Source: Pantoea rwandensis
GTDB taxonomy: Bacteria; Pseudomonadota; Gammaproteobacteria; Enterobacterales; Enterobacteriaceae
Direction of reading: 5' to 3'
Assembly (NCBI RefSeq): GCF_002095475.1
Contig: NZ_MLFR01000006.1
Location: 1-64,000 of the forward strand
Length of the DNA: 64,000 nucleotides
Under the pieces are notes generated by a model. The model made no database searches. It was not told the DNA's origin and saw only the letters and a list, made by a program, of their open reading frames with translations. The translations under genes were made by a program, and so were the position numbers. How positions within the stretch are numbered: position 1 is the first letter of the stretch; every line of letters begins with the position of its first letter. This document shows positions 1-8,826 of the stretch, piece after piece.

Positions 1-29
1 TGAAGATTCAGGCGAGGTGTTAATTCAGA

Positions 30-114
<85 letters not shown>

Positions 115-149
115 ACTGGCCTGAATTAAAGTGCCTGAAAGCGGGGCGC

Positions 150-177
150 ATCATACCAAATGCGTTTGGACTGTAAA
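150..177 (-). promoter_or_regulatory. tRNA-Tyr promoter with GC-rich discriminator
   Basis: On the minus strand a TTTACA -35 box (172-177) is followed after 16 bases by a TATGAT -10 box (150-155) and then a GCGCCCC discriminator. This closely resembles the stringently controlled tyrT promoter of E. coli. Seen directly; stringent control is inferred from the family. Confidence 0.85.
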
Positions 178-260
178 GCGCTGAAAACAAAAATATGAAT
201 CGTTTGACCACTTTTCATCCGTGGCGCTGAAGAGTTGCACAATTCAGCGCCCGGTGAAGA

Positions 261-1109
261 CTAAAGAATGATGGTACGATTGCCATAAACGAACACGCGT
301 TGACCCAGCACTTTATACAGTGCGCGGCTAAGCACATTTTTCTCAACATCGCGGCCTGCACGCATCATTTCTTCTGCGGTATAGCTGTGATCAACGTTTA
401 TCACGTCCTGCATGATGATTGGACCTTCGTCCAAATTATCATTCACATAGTGTGCTGTTGCACCGATGATCTTCACTCCACGCTCATATGCCTGATGATA
501 AGGACGTGCGCCAATAAAGGCGGGCAGGAACGAATGGTGAATGTTGATGATCTGGTTCGGATAACGTTGAACAAAAGCGGGCGTCAACACGCGCATGTAT
601 TTTGCCAGCACGACATAATCGGGCTGGTAACGATCGATTTCGTCGCACATGCGATTGTCATGTTCTTCACGCGTCAGCCCTTCATGGCTCACCAGTGCAA
701 ACGGAATATCAAAGCGTTCGACCAGTGAACGCAGTGTTTCATGGTTACCGATGACGGCGGCGATCTCCATATCAAGACCACCGAAGGCGCTCTTCATCAA
801 TAAATCACCGAGGCAATGTGCCTCTTTGGTCACCAGAATGACCACTCGGCGGCGTCCGGCGCTCTGCAGTTCACGCACTGAACCCACTGGCAGTGCGCTA
901 TCAAGATCCGCCAGTAAGGTGTTGTCGTTGAAAATCCCTTCCAGCTCTGTGCGCATGAAAAAGCGCCCGGTACGGTGATCGACGAACTCATTGTTCTGCA
1001 CAATATTGAGTTCGTGCTTGTAGCAAATGTTGGTGATCTTGGCGATCAGGCCTTTTGCATCTGGGCAAATGGTCCGTAAAACTTTTCGTTGCGTGTTTGG
1101 CGCTTGCAT
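261..1109 (-). CDS. purU: Formyltetrahydrofolate deformylase PurU
   Basis: PurU hydrolyses 10-formyl-THF to THF and formate, balancing one-carbon pools and supplying formate for purine synthesis by PurT. The protein has 282 residues, close to the E. coli length. An N-terminal ACT domain (about 8-85, RTICPDAKGLIAKITN) is followed by a formyltransferase-like domain with the conserved NIHHSFLPAFIGA segment and the GATAHYV...DEGPII active-site region. The ATG at 1109 is chosen because homology starts at QRKVLRTICPD; the 16-residue upstream extension of the open frame is not conserved. It lies on the same strand as the tRNA-Tyr gene and ychJ, as in E. coli. Confidence 0.95.
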   Translation of the reverse strand: MQAPNTQRKVLRTICPDAKGLIAKITNICYKHELNIVQNNEFVDHRTGRFFMRTELEGIFNDNTLLADLDSALPVGSVRELQSAGRRRVVILVTKEAHCLGDLLMKSAFGGLDMEIAAVIGNHETLRSLVERFDIPFALVSHEGLTREEHDNRMCDEIDRYQPDYVVLAKYMRVLTPAFVQRYPNQIINIHHSFLPAFIGARPYHQAYERGVKIIGATAHYVNDNLDEGPIIMQDVINVDHSYTAEEMMRAGRDVEKNVLSRALYKVLGQRVFVYGNRTIIL

Positions 1110-1166
1110 CTCGATCAGAGTCCTGTCAAAGCGATGAATGGTAAAGCCGTTGTGCATCTGTCCAGA

Positions 1167-1622
1167 TTAACCACAACATTTTTTGTATTTTTTATCGGAG
1201 CCACAAGGACAGCGATCGTTACGCCCTAACTCTGGCGTTGTACCGTCGATATAGTACCAGCGTTGATCCTCACGAAGAAAGCGTGAACATTCATAGATGG
1301 CCGAAGCGCGGCCTTTTTCGAGATAGCGCGCAAAAAAAGTCACAAAGGCTTCATTCTCGTGGCTTCCATGATTACAACGGGTTACATTCAAGCCCAGCCA
1401 TTCAGAGTCGATAAAACTTTCAGATAATAACGTCTCAAAGTCGGCCACGCGCTTGCTGGAGTGCCAGGTTGCCGCTAAGTAAGCCGCATTTTTTTCAACG
1501 TAGGCGGTATAACGGGAACGCATTAATTGTTCAGCGCTGGCAGGTATCTCTTGGCCGCTCAGAAAGGGTTGGCAACATAAGCTATACTGCTTTCCGCTGC
1601 AGCAAGGGCACTTTTCGGACAC
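1167..1622 (-). CDS. ychJ: YchJ family SEC-C motif protein
   Basis: A 151-residue cytoplasmic protein with two SEC-C-type metal-binding motifs: N-terminal [13 protein letters not shown] (residues 5-17) and C-terminal [14 protein letters not shown]. The central part is the YchJ (UPF0225) domain with the conserved MRSRYTAYV segment. Length and order (purU-ychJ-rssA) match E. coli. The cysteine clusters imply zinc binding. The physiological role of the family is not established. Confidence 0.93.
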   Translation of the reverse strand: MSEKCPCCSGKQYSLCCQPFLSGQEIPASAEQLMRSRYTAYVEKNAAYLAATWHSSKRVADFETLLSESFIDSEWLGLNVTRCNHGSHENEAFVTFFARYLEKGRASAIYECSRFLREDQRWYYIDGTTPELGRNDRCPCGSDKKYKKCCG

Positions 1623-1718
1623 GTCATCTCCTGTGAGTGATTAAAGTTACTTAAAGTATGCGCTATGGTAGCCGACTGCTCGGTGTGATGCTACGTGCCA
1701 GACGAATCACGAGGTGCG

Positions 1719-2624
1719 ATGAGAAAGGTAAGAATTGGGCTGGCCCTGGGCTCAGGTGCCGCTAAAGGCTGGGCGCACATTGGTGTCATTAATGCGTTGG
1801 AACGTGCCGGTATTGAGATCGATGTTGTAGCAGGATGCTCTGTTGGGGCACTGGTGGGATCCGCCTACGTTAATGGCCGCCTCGGTCTGATGGAAAAGTG
1901 GGTGAGTGCTTTTCGCTACTGGGATGTTATCCGTTTGATGGATCTCTCATGGCAGCGCGGCGGGTTGTTGCGTGGTGATCGCGTGTTCAGCCACGTTCGG
2001 CAAATCATTCCCAACGAACTGATTGAAGGTTGCGATAAGCCATTCGGAGTGGTTGCCTCTAATTTAAGTACCGGACGCGAGTTGTGGTTAACGGAAGGCG
2101 ATCTCCACCAAGCGGTGCGCGCGTCATGCAGTATGCCAGGTTTATTACCCCCTGTTAGCTACAATGGTTATTGGCTAGTGGATGGGGCAGTCGTCAACCC
2201 GGTGCCAATTTCGCTTACGCGTGCACTGGGTGCAGACATTGTGATTGCGGTTGACCTCCAGCACGACGCGCATTTGATGCAGCAAGATCTACTTTCGGTC
2301 ACGCCACAAAGTGGCGAAGAGGCCGCCGCAGCCGAAGCACTGAGCTGGGGCAAAAAATTGCGTCAGCGGATTCTGGGGTTAACGCATCGTCGGGCTAATC
2401 AGACACCCGGCGCAATGGAGATCATGTCTACCTCCATCCAGATCCTTGAAAATCGTTTGAAACGTAATCGTATGGCAGGCGATCCACCGGATGTCCTGAT
2501 CCAACCATTTTGTCCGCAGATATCCACACTGGATTTTCACCGTGCAGAAGAAGCCATCGCGGCAGGTAAAGCCGCAGTTGAGAAAAAAATGGATGAACTA
2601 TTACCGCTGGTCCGTAGCAGATAA
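1719..2624 (+). CDS. rssA: Patatin-like phospholipase family protein RssA
   Basis: A 301-residue patatin-like protein. It has the oxyanion-hole motif GSGAAKGW near residues 9-16, the nucleophile elbow GCSVG (about residue 43) and the catalytic-Asp motif DGAVVNP (about 155). The family is predicted to have acyl-hydrolase activity, but the biological role of RssA is unclear. The ATG at 1719 has a GAGGTG ribosome-binding site and gives the E. coli start (MRKVRIG); an in-frame upstream start at 1695 is rejected. It precedes rssB by about 100 bp and is probably cotranscribed. Confidence 0.94.
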   Translation: MRKVRIGLALGSGAAKGWAHIGVINALERAGIEIDVVAGCSVGALVGSAYVNGRLGLMEKWVSAFRYWDVIRLMDLSWQRGGLLRGDRVFSHVRQIIPNELIEGCDKPFGVVASNLSTGRELWLTEGDLHQAVRASCSMPGLLPPVSYNGYWLVDGAVVNPVPISLTRALGADIVIAVDLQHDAHLMQQDLLSVTPQSGEEAAAAEALSWGKKLRQRILGLTHRRANQTPGAMEIMSTSIQILENRLKRNRMAGDPPDVLIQPFCPQISTLDFHRAEEAIAAGKAAVEKKMDELLPLVRSR

Positions 2625-2726
2625 TCAGGTTGTTCATTCACAAGCACGACGACTTCAGTCAATTCTGAAAGGCGTAACTGCGTTTTATGAACCACTATTG
2701 AAATATCTGGTACACAGGGGAAGAGA

Positions 2727-3743
2727 ATGGAAAAGCCACTAATCGGCAAAAAGATACTCATTGTCGAAGATGAGGTCGTTTTCCGTTCATTATTGGACAA
2801 CATGCTGGCGAATCTTGGCGCCAGTACGCTGGAAGCCGGTGATGGCCTTGATGGCTTGAACTTGCTGTCGGCGCAAGCCGTCGATCTGGTGATTTGCGAT
2901 CTGGAGATGCCACGCATGGGCGGTATCCAGTTTGTGGAGCGTATTCGCAGCCGTGGTAACACGGTACCGATCCTCATCATTTCCGCCACGCAAAATATGG
3001 CTGACATCGCACGTGTTCTAAGACTGGGAGTACAGGATGTTCTGCTCAAACCGCTGAAGAATCTCGAGCGGTTTCGTGAAGCCGTTTATGAATGCCTGTA
3101 TCCCTCGATGTTCACTTCCAAAGTAGAGGAAGATGAGCAGCTGTTTCAGGATTGGGACGCGCTGGTCAGCGATCCGTCAGCCGCCTCAAAATTACTGAAA
3201 CAGCTGCAACCCCCCGTTCAGCAAACCATCGCCAACTGCCGTATTAACTATCGCCAACTGACGATGGCAGAGCAGCCGGGACTGGTGTTGGATATCGCCG
3301 CGCTGTCAGACAATGATCTTGCCTTTTACTGCCTCGATGTGACGAGAGCGGGAGATAATGGCGTACTGGCTGCGCTGCTACTGCGCGCATTGTTCAATGG
3401 TCTGCTGCAAGAACAACTGTCTGGGCAGAAACAACGTCTGCCAGAGTTAAATGGCCTGTTACGCCAGGTCAACTTGCTTTTACGTCAGGCCAACCTGACG
3501 GGCCAGTTCCCGCTTTTGGTGGGGTACTACCATCGCCAGCTTAAAAATCTGATTCTGGTCTCTGCCGGACTCAACGCCACTTTGCACGTTAACACCCACC
3601 AAATACAACTCAGTAACGGGGTGCCGCTTGGTACTATGGGCAGCACTCACCTCAATCAAATCAGCCAACGTGCCGATGCCTGGCAGTGCCATGTTTGGGG
3701 CGCGGGCGGCAGACTCCGTTTGATGCTTTCGACTGAAGAATAA
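2727..3743 (+). CDS. rssB: Sigma-S adaptor/response regulator RssB
   Basis: RssB delivers RpoS to the ClpXP protease. The 338-residue protein has an N-terminal receiver domain (about 8-125) with the acidic pair E14/D15, phospho-acceptor D58 (CDLEMP) and the conserved Lys in VLLKPLKN. A degenerate PP2C-like output domain follows (about 160-338), with the conserved LVLDIAALS and GVLAALLLRALFNG stretches. A start with GGGAAGAG just upstream of the ATG is clear. Orthologous to E. coli RssB along its length. Confidence 0.95.
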   Translation: MEKPLIGKKILIVEDEVVFRSLLDNMLANLGASTLEAGDGLDGLNLLSAQAVDLVICDLEMPRMGGIQFVERIRSRGNTVPILIISATQNMADIARVLRLGVQDVLLKPLKNLERFREAVYECLYPSMFTSKVEEDEQLFQDWDALVSDPSAASKLLKQLQPPVQQTIANCRINYRQLTMAEQPGLVLDIAALSDNDLAFYCLDVTRAGDNGVLAALLLRALFNGLLQEQLSGQKQRLPELNGLLRQVNLLLRQANLTGQFPLLVGYYHRQLKNLILVSAGLNATLHVNTHQIQLSNGVPLGTMGSTHLNQISQRADAWQCHVWGAGGRLRLMLSTEE

Positions 3744-3936
3744 GCGGTCGGATTTATATTTTTCGCGGGTTGAAGACAGGGCCAAGGGTAAGCTTTACAC
3801 TTGGGTAATAGTCTTAAATTCCGCGGATTAACTCCATCCAGGATAAATCCGCCTGATACTAACTGATATACTCATTTCGTTTTTAAACCGACATATCAAG
3901 TATTAACTTGAACGGCCTATTAAGAGAGGTATTTAG

Positions 3937-4845
3937 ATGTCTGCCTATAAGTCTAAAGTAAAAAAAGCGGTAATCCCGGTTGCGGGTCTGGGTACGCGTA
4001 TGCTGCCTGCTACCAAAGCGATTCCTAAAGAGATGTTACCGCTGGTCGATAAGCCGCTGATCCAATATGTCGTGAATGAGTGCATTGCTGCGGGCATTAA
4101 TGAGATTGTACTGGTCACCCACTCATCTAAGAATGCTATCGAAAACCATTTTGATACCAGTTTTGAACTGGAATCTATGCTGGAAAAACGCGTTAAGCGT
4201 CAGTTGCTGGATGAAATTCAGTCAATCTGCCCACCGCATGTCACCATCATGCAGGTTCGCCAGGGTATCGCTAAAGGCCTGGGCCACGCAGTGATGTGTG
4301 CACACCCGCTGATCGGTGATGAGCCATTTGCCGTTATCCTGCCAGACGTCATCATTGATGAGTACGAATCTAATCCTACAAAAGACAACCTGGCAGAAAT
4401 GCTGACGCGTTATGAAGAAACGGGCCGCAGCCAGATCATGGTTGAACCTGTTGCTGACGTAACCGCATACGGTGTTGTGGATTGCCAGGGTGCCGATCTT
4501 GCACCGGGCCAGAGCGCACCCATGGTTGGCGTTGTAGAGAAGCCGAAAGCGGCTGAAGCACCTTCAAACCTGGCTGTAGTAGGACGTTATGTTCTTTCTC
4601 CTGATATCTGGCCACTGCTGGCAAAAACCCCTCCAGGTGCTGGCGGTGAAGTACAGTTGACGGATTCCATTGCCATGCTGATGGAAAAAGAGACCGTCGA
4701 AGCTTACCACTTGACGGGTATCAGCCATGACTGCGGTAACAAACTGGGTTATATGCAGGCTTTCGTTGAGTATGGCGTTCGTCATCCGGTGTTGGGTAAA
4801 GACTTTACTCAATGGCTCGAAGGCGCTGTAGGCAACAAAAAGTAA
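3937..4845 (+). CDS. galU: UTP-glucose-1-phosphate uridylyltransferase GalU
   Basis: GalU makes UDP-glucose from UTP and glucose-1-P, feeding LPS core, capsule, trehalose and galactose metabolism. The 302-residue nucleotidyltransferase has the N-terminal signature [21 protein letters not shown] (residues 13-33), the [14 protein letters not shown] segment and the sugar-binding VGVVEKP. A GAGAGG ribosome-binding site precedes the ATG. ugd starts 23 bp downstream and the epimerase gene follows, so the three probably form a UDP-sugar operon. Confidence 0.97.
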   Translation: MSAYKSKVKKAVIPVAGLGTRMLPATKAIPKEMLPLVDKPLIQYVVNECIAAGINEIVLVTHSSKNAIENHFDTSFELESMLEKRVKRQLLDEIQSICPPHVTIMQVRQGIAKGLGHAVMCAHPLIGDEPFAVILPDVIIDEYESNPTKDNLAEMLTRYEETGRSQIMVEPVADVTAYGVVDCQGADLAPGQSAPMVGVVEKPKAAEAPSNLAVVGRYVLSPDIWPLLAKTPPGAGGEVQLTDSIAMLMEKETVEAYHLTGISHDCGNKLGYMQAFVEYGVRHPVLGKDFTQWLEGAVGNKK

Positions 4846-4868
4846 TTCATTAAACACAGGATAATTCA

Positions 4869-6209
4869 ATGAAAGTCACTGTATTTGGTATCGGCTATGT
4901 CGGTCTGGTTCAGGCTGCGGTGTTAGCCGAAGTCGGACATGACGTTCTCTGTATTGATGTCGATGAAAAGAAAGTCGAAAACCTGAAGAAAGGTCATATT
5001 CCGATTTTCGAACCTGGTTTGACGCCGCTGGTGATGTCTAACTACGAGTCGGGCCGCCTCAAATTCAGCACCAATGCAGAAGAAGGTGTGAACCATGGCG
5101 TGATGCAATTCATTGCTGTGGGTACGCCGCCGGATGAAGACGGTTCTGCCGATCTGAAATATGTGACTGCGGTTGCGCGCACAATTGCATCGCACATGGA
5201 TGGCCACAAAGTGGTTATCGACAAATCGACCGTTCCTGTAGGAACCGCCGACCGTGTGCGTGCGGTTATGCTCGAAACGCTGCAAAAACGTGATGCGAAC
5301 ATCCCGTTTGATGTGGTTTCTAACCCTGAATTCCTCAAGGAAGGGGCTGCAGTAAACGACTGTATGCGTCCTGAGCGTATTGTTGTGGGCACCGATAACG
5401 ATGATGTGGTTGAACTGTTGCGTGAGCTGTATGAGCCATTCAACCGCAATCACGATCGTATGATCCTGATGGATATCCGCAGTGCGGAGCTGACGAAGTA
5501 CGCAGCAAACTGCATGCTGGCAACCAAGATCAGCTTCATGAACGAGATCTCGAACCTGGCTGAACGTCTGGGAGCCGACGTTGAGAAAGTGCGTCAAGGG
5601 ATTGGATCGGATTCACGTATTGGTTACCACTTCATCTATCCGGGCTGTGGCTATGGCGGTTCGTGCTTCCCGAAAGACGTGCAGGCGTTAATTCGTACTG
5701 CGGAGTCTATCGGTTACACACCTCGTCTGTTACAGGCGGTAGAAGACGTAAACGACTCGCAAAAGAACAAATTGCCAAGCTTTATTAAGCGTCATTTCGG
5801 CGATGATTTACGCGGAAAAACGTTTGCACTATGGGGTCTGGCGTTCAAACCCAATACTGACGACATGCGTGAAGCCTCCAGCCGTGTGCTGATGGAAACG
5901 CTGTGGGAAGCCGGTGCGTCGATTCAGGCGTTTGACCCAGAGGCGATGGAAGAAGCCCAGCGCATCTACGGTCATCGCGATGATCTCAAGCTAACGGGCA
6001 CGAAAGAAGCAGCGCTGCAGGGTGCGGATGGTTTGGTCATTTGTACTGAATGGCAGAATTTCCGTGCACCAGATTTCGATGTCATCAAAACCGCGTTAAA
6101 ACAACCCGTGATTTTTGATGGTCGTAACCTGTATGATCCGGAGCGTATCAGCAAACGCGGCTTTACTTATTACGCAATCGGCCGCGGAGCATCAATTCAA
6201 ATTGTGTAA
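4869..6209 (+). CDS. ugd: UDP-glucose 6-dehydrogenase
   Basis: Oxidises UDP-glucose twice to UDP-glucuronate with NAD+. The 446-residue protein has an N-terminal Rossmann motif [10 protein letters not shown] (residues 7-16), the central dimerisation domain and the catalytic Cys266 in [10 protein letters not shown]-terminal UDP-binding domain contains [18 protein letters not shown]. At 446 residues it belongs to the longer Ugd class rather than the 388-residue enzyme of the E. coli colanic acid cluster. GalU upstream provides its substrate. The stop codon shares a base with the first possible start of the next gene. Confidence 0.95.
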   Translation: MKVTVFGIGYVGLVQAAVLAEVGHDVLCIDVDEKKVENLKKGHIPIFEPGLTPLVMSNYESGRLKFSTNAEEGVNHGVMQFIAVGTPPDEDGSADLKYVTAVARTIASHMDGHKVVIDKSTVPVGTADRVRAVMLETLQKRDANIPFDVVSNPEFLKEGAAVNDCMRPERIVVGTDNDDVVELLRELYEPFNRNHDRMILMDIRSAELTKYAANCMLATKISFMNEISNLAERLGADVEKVRQGIGSDSRIGYHFIYPGCGYGGSCFPKDVQALIRTAESIGYTPRLLQAVEDVNDSQKNKLPSFIKRHFGDDLRGKTFALWGLAFKPNTDDMREASSRVLMETLWEAGASIQAFDPEAMEEAQRIYGHRDDLKLTGTKEAALQGADGLVICTEWQNFRAPDFDVIKTALKQPVIFDGRNLYDPERISKRGFTYYAIGRGASIQIV

Positions 6210-6223
6210 TGAATGAGGGATGT

Positions 6224-7231
6224 ATGAAGTTTCTGGTTACTGGCGCGGCAGGTTTTATTGGATTTCACGTGAGTCAGCGTTTACTGACTGCCGGTCACCA
6301 GGTTGTCGGCATCGACAATCTGAATGACTATTACGATGTGAGTCTCAAACAAGCCCGCCTGGATCAGATTGCTCAACATCCCGAGTTTATATTTGTGAAA
6401 ATGGACCTGGCAGACCGCCAGGCCATTTCTTCTTTATTTTCCAGTCATGGTTTTGACCGCGTAATCCATTTAGGCGCGCAGGCGGGGGTTCGTTATTCCA
6501 TTGAAAACCCACACGCCTATGCCGATGCCAACCTGATCGGCCATCTCAATATTCTTGAAGGTTGTCGCCATCATAAAATCGGCCACTTATTGTACGCCTC
6601 ATCGAGTTCTGTATATGGGCTCAACCGCAAAATGCCATTTTCAACTGATGACTCAGTTGACCATCCTATTTCATTGTATGCGGCGACCAAGAAAGCCAAT
6701 GAGTTGATGTCGCATACATATTCACATCTGTATCAATTGCCCACTACGGGGTTACGCTTCTTTACTGTTTATGGCCCATGGGGCCGTCCCGATATGGCGT
6801 TGTTTAAGTTCACTCGGGCAATGCTGGCAGGTGAAGAAATTGATGTGTATAACCGCGGGCAGATGACGCGCGACTTTACCTATATTGATGATATTGCAGA
6901 ATCGATTGTGCGTTTGCAGAATGTGATTCCACAGGCAGATGAAAACTGGACGGTTGAAGACGGTTCGCCAGCAACCAGCTCTGCACCGTACCGTGTCTAC
7001 AATATTGGTAATAGCCAGCCAACAAGCCTAATGACTTATATTGAATCACTGGAAAAAGCGCTGGGCATTGAAGCAAAGAAAAATATGCTGCCAATGCAAC
7101 CTGGTGACGTGCCGGGCACCAGTGCCGATACACAGCCGCTGTTTGAGGCGATTAATTTCCGCCCGCAAACGGGGGTTGAAGAGGGCGTTCAGAGTTTTGT
7201 TGATTGGTATCGCCGTTTTTATCAGCAGTAA
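6224..7231 (+). CDS. uge: NAD-dependent epimerase, probable UDP-glucuronate 4-epimerase
   Basis: An extended short-chain dehydrogenase of 335 residues with the NAD motif TGAAGFIG (residues 6-13), catalytic Ser-Thr region ASSSSVYG, and YxxxK in YAATKKANE. It closely resembles Klebsiella Uge, which converts UDP-glucuronate to UDP-galacturonate. Location directly after ugd supports that substrate, although a UDP-glucose epimerase role cannot be excluded. ATG 6224 is preferred over ATG 6209 because GAGGG lies 5 bases before it and homology starts at MKFLVTG. Confidence 0.88.
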   Translation: MKFLVTGAAGFIGFHVSQRLLTAGHQVVGIDNLNDYYDVSLKQARLDQIAQHPEFIFVKMDLADRQAISSLFSSHGFDRVIHLGAQAGVRYSIENPHAYADANLIGHLNILEGCRHHKIGHLLYASSSSVYGLNRKMPFSTDDSVDHPISLYAATKKANELMSHTYSHLYQLPTTGLRFFTVYGPWGRPDMALFKFTRAMLAGEEIDVYNRGQMTRDFTYIDDIAESIVRLQNVIPQADENWTVEDGSPATSSAPYRVYNIGNSQPTSLMTYIESLEKALGIEAKKNMLPMQPGDVPGTSADTQPLFEAINFRPQTGVEEGVQSFVDWYRRFYQQ

Positions 7232-7240
7232 CATTCAATA

Positions 7241-7267
7241 AAAAAGGAAGCCAGAGGCTTCCTTTTT
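7241..7267. terminator. Bidirectional Rho-independent terminator (uge / hns)
   Basis: GGAAGCC and GGCTTCC are separated by AGA and flanked by A5 on the left and T5 on the right, so the hairpin can end transcripts from uge (plus) and from hns (minus, 60 bases past its stop). Confidence 0.88.
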
Positions 7268-7326
7268 CTTACCCGGTGTAAAGTGAAACCGCCAAGGGCA
7301 TTTCACAATTCGAAGCACTGGAGAGA

Positions 7327-7734
7327 TTACAGCAGGAAATCGTCCAGTTGTTTGCCTTGTTCTTCAATTGCTTTTTTAATCACAGCTGGCGTACGTCCCT
7401 GGCCTGTCCAGGTGCGGTTTTCGCCATTTTCATCAACGTAAGAATATTTTGCAGGACGTGCAGCACGCTTAGCTTTACCTGGTGCTTTGGTCTCTGAAAG
7501 TGCCTGCAGTAACTCATTAGGGTCAATACCATCTGCAATCAGCATTTCACGGTACTGTTCCAGTTTACGGCTACGCTCTGCGTTTTCAGCCTGCGCATGG
7601 GTATCTTCTTCACGACGTTCATTAACCACAACTTCGAGTTTTTCCAGCATCTCTTCCAGCGTTTCCAGAGTGCATTCTCGAGCTTGTGCGCGCAATGTAC
7701 GGATATTATTAAGAATTTTAAGTGCTTCGCTCAT
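7327..7734 (-). CDS. hns: Nucleoid-associated silencer H-NS
   Basis: A 135-residue DNA-bridging protein that silences AT-rich, often horizontally acquired DNA. The N-terminal coiled-coil oligomerisation region (about 1-65, [16 protein letters not shown]) is joined by a basic linker to the C-terminal DNA-binding domain, whose hook motif is TGQGRTP (about 110-116). The start at 7734 (MSEALKIL) follows AGGAC; a longer open frame reaching 7809 is not conserved. The AT-rich four-gene operon at 30296-32168 is a natural predicted target. The gene sits next to tdk and galU as in E. coli. Confidence 0.96.
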   Translation of the reverse strand: MSEALKILNNIRTLRAQARECTLETLEEMLEKLEVVVNERREEDTHAQAENAERSRKLEQYREMLIADGIDPNELLQALSETKAPGKAKRAARPAKYSYVDENGENRTWTGQGRTPAVIKKAIEEQGKQLDDFLL

Positions 7735-8152
7735 TGTCCTAATCTCAAAATATAATAAATGGGAGTTGTTCTGCCGACTTATAATAGTGTCGCCAAAAAA
7801 TAACTGCAATAGCCAGTTTAAAAAGCAAAACGTAAAGTAAAAGTCAGGAATGTCATTTTATAACGGTATGCATAATATATTTACCCTTTTTAGTTTTTTC
7901 ACAAGCCTTGATTTACTGCGGTTCAGGGCAGAGCAATGTGCTTATCCTTACAGTTTGGCGGTAATAAACTGGAATAAGTTGTGAGCATTAGATGTTCTTT
8001 GTCAAAACGTGCTGTTCTACGAGTGGTGACAAAATACTAAGTCAGTCATGCCGTTAATTTGAGCAAACGATAAAAATAATGCATCGCTACAGAATCGCCT
8101 GTTTATGGTAGACTGCGCCTCATCTGATTTGCGCTGCGATGAGAATTTGCAC
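7735..8152. other. hns-tdk divergent intergenic region
   Basis: About 420 bp, strongly AT-rich, with no credible gene. It must hold the divergent promoters of hns (minus) and tdk (plus). The sequence around 7860-7900 is rich in TATA-like steps that could be an autoregulatory H-NS region, by analogy with E. coli. I cannot assign exact -35/-10 boxes with confidence. Confidence 0.5.
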
Positions 8153-8773
8153 ATGGCTCAACTTTATTTTTACTACTCTGCAATGAATGCGGGTAAATCA
8201 ACAGCTTTGCTTCAGTCGTCTTATAACTATCAAGAACGCGGCATGCGCACCTTGGTGTATACCGCCGAGATTGACGATCGCTTTGGTGCAGGTAAAGTCA
8301 GCTCACGTATCGGACTTTCGTCTCCTGCCTTCTTATATAACGCCCAAACGAAACTTGACCAAGAAATAGCGCAAGAACATGCGAAGCAAGCGGTTCATTG
8401 TGTACTGGTCGATGAAAGCCAGTTCCTGACACGCGAACAAGTTAGGTCGTTGTCAGATGTGGTCGACAATATGGATATTCCCGTTTTATGTTATGGATTG
8501 CGCACCGATTTCCGCGGTGAGCTGTTTGTCGGCAGCCAATATTTGCTGGCGTGGGCTGATAAACTGGTTGAACTCAAAACCATTTGTCATTGTGGGCGTA
8601 AAGCCAGCATGGTGCTCCGTCTCGATGCCAATGGAAAACCCTTCAGTGAGGGTGAGCAAGTGGTGATTGGTGGTAACGAGCGCTATATTTCGGTGTGTCG
8701 TAAACACTATAAGCAAGCAATAGATGAAGGTTCGTTAAATGCCATCTATGGTTCGCAGTTACCGCATAGCTGA
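8153..8773 (+). CDS. tdk: Thymidine kinase
   Basis: Phosphorylates thymidine for the pyrimidine salvage pathway. The 206-residue protein has the P-loop MNAGKST (residues 9-15), the Walker-B-like VDESQFL, the lasso region and zinc-binding cysteines (CHCGRKA and the C-terminal CRKH). The start at 8153 ([10 protein letters not shown]) matches E. coli Tdk; the in-frame upstream codons from 8105 are rejected because they are not conserved. Convergent with adhE across a shared terminator. Confidence 0.95.
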   Translation: MAQLYFYYSAMNAGKSTALLQSSYNYQERGMRTLVYTAEIDDRFGAGKVSSRIGLSSPAFLYNAQTKLDQEIAQEHAKQAVHCVLVDESQFLTREQVRSLSDVVDNMDIPVLCYGLRTDFRGELFVGSQYLLAWADKLVELKTICHCGRKASMVLRLDANGKPFSEGEQVVIGGNERYISVCRKHYKQAIDEGSLNAIYGSQLPHS

Positions 8774-8787
8774 TGATTTAGATGTAT

Positions 8788-8813
8788 AAAAAACCCGCCG
8801 TGGCGGGTTTTTT
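8788..8813. terminator. Bidirectional terminator between tdk and adhE
   Basis: AACCCGCC and GGCGGGTT arms separated by GT, with an A-run on the left and T-run on the right. Serves the convergent tdk and adhE genes. Confidence 0.88.
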
Positions 8814-8826
8814 ATATTAATGACAC

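Noticed and set aside
4923..5597. 224-codon antisense frame over ugd
   Set aside because: Shadow of a highly conserved gene; no ribosome-binding site and no recognisable protein features.
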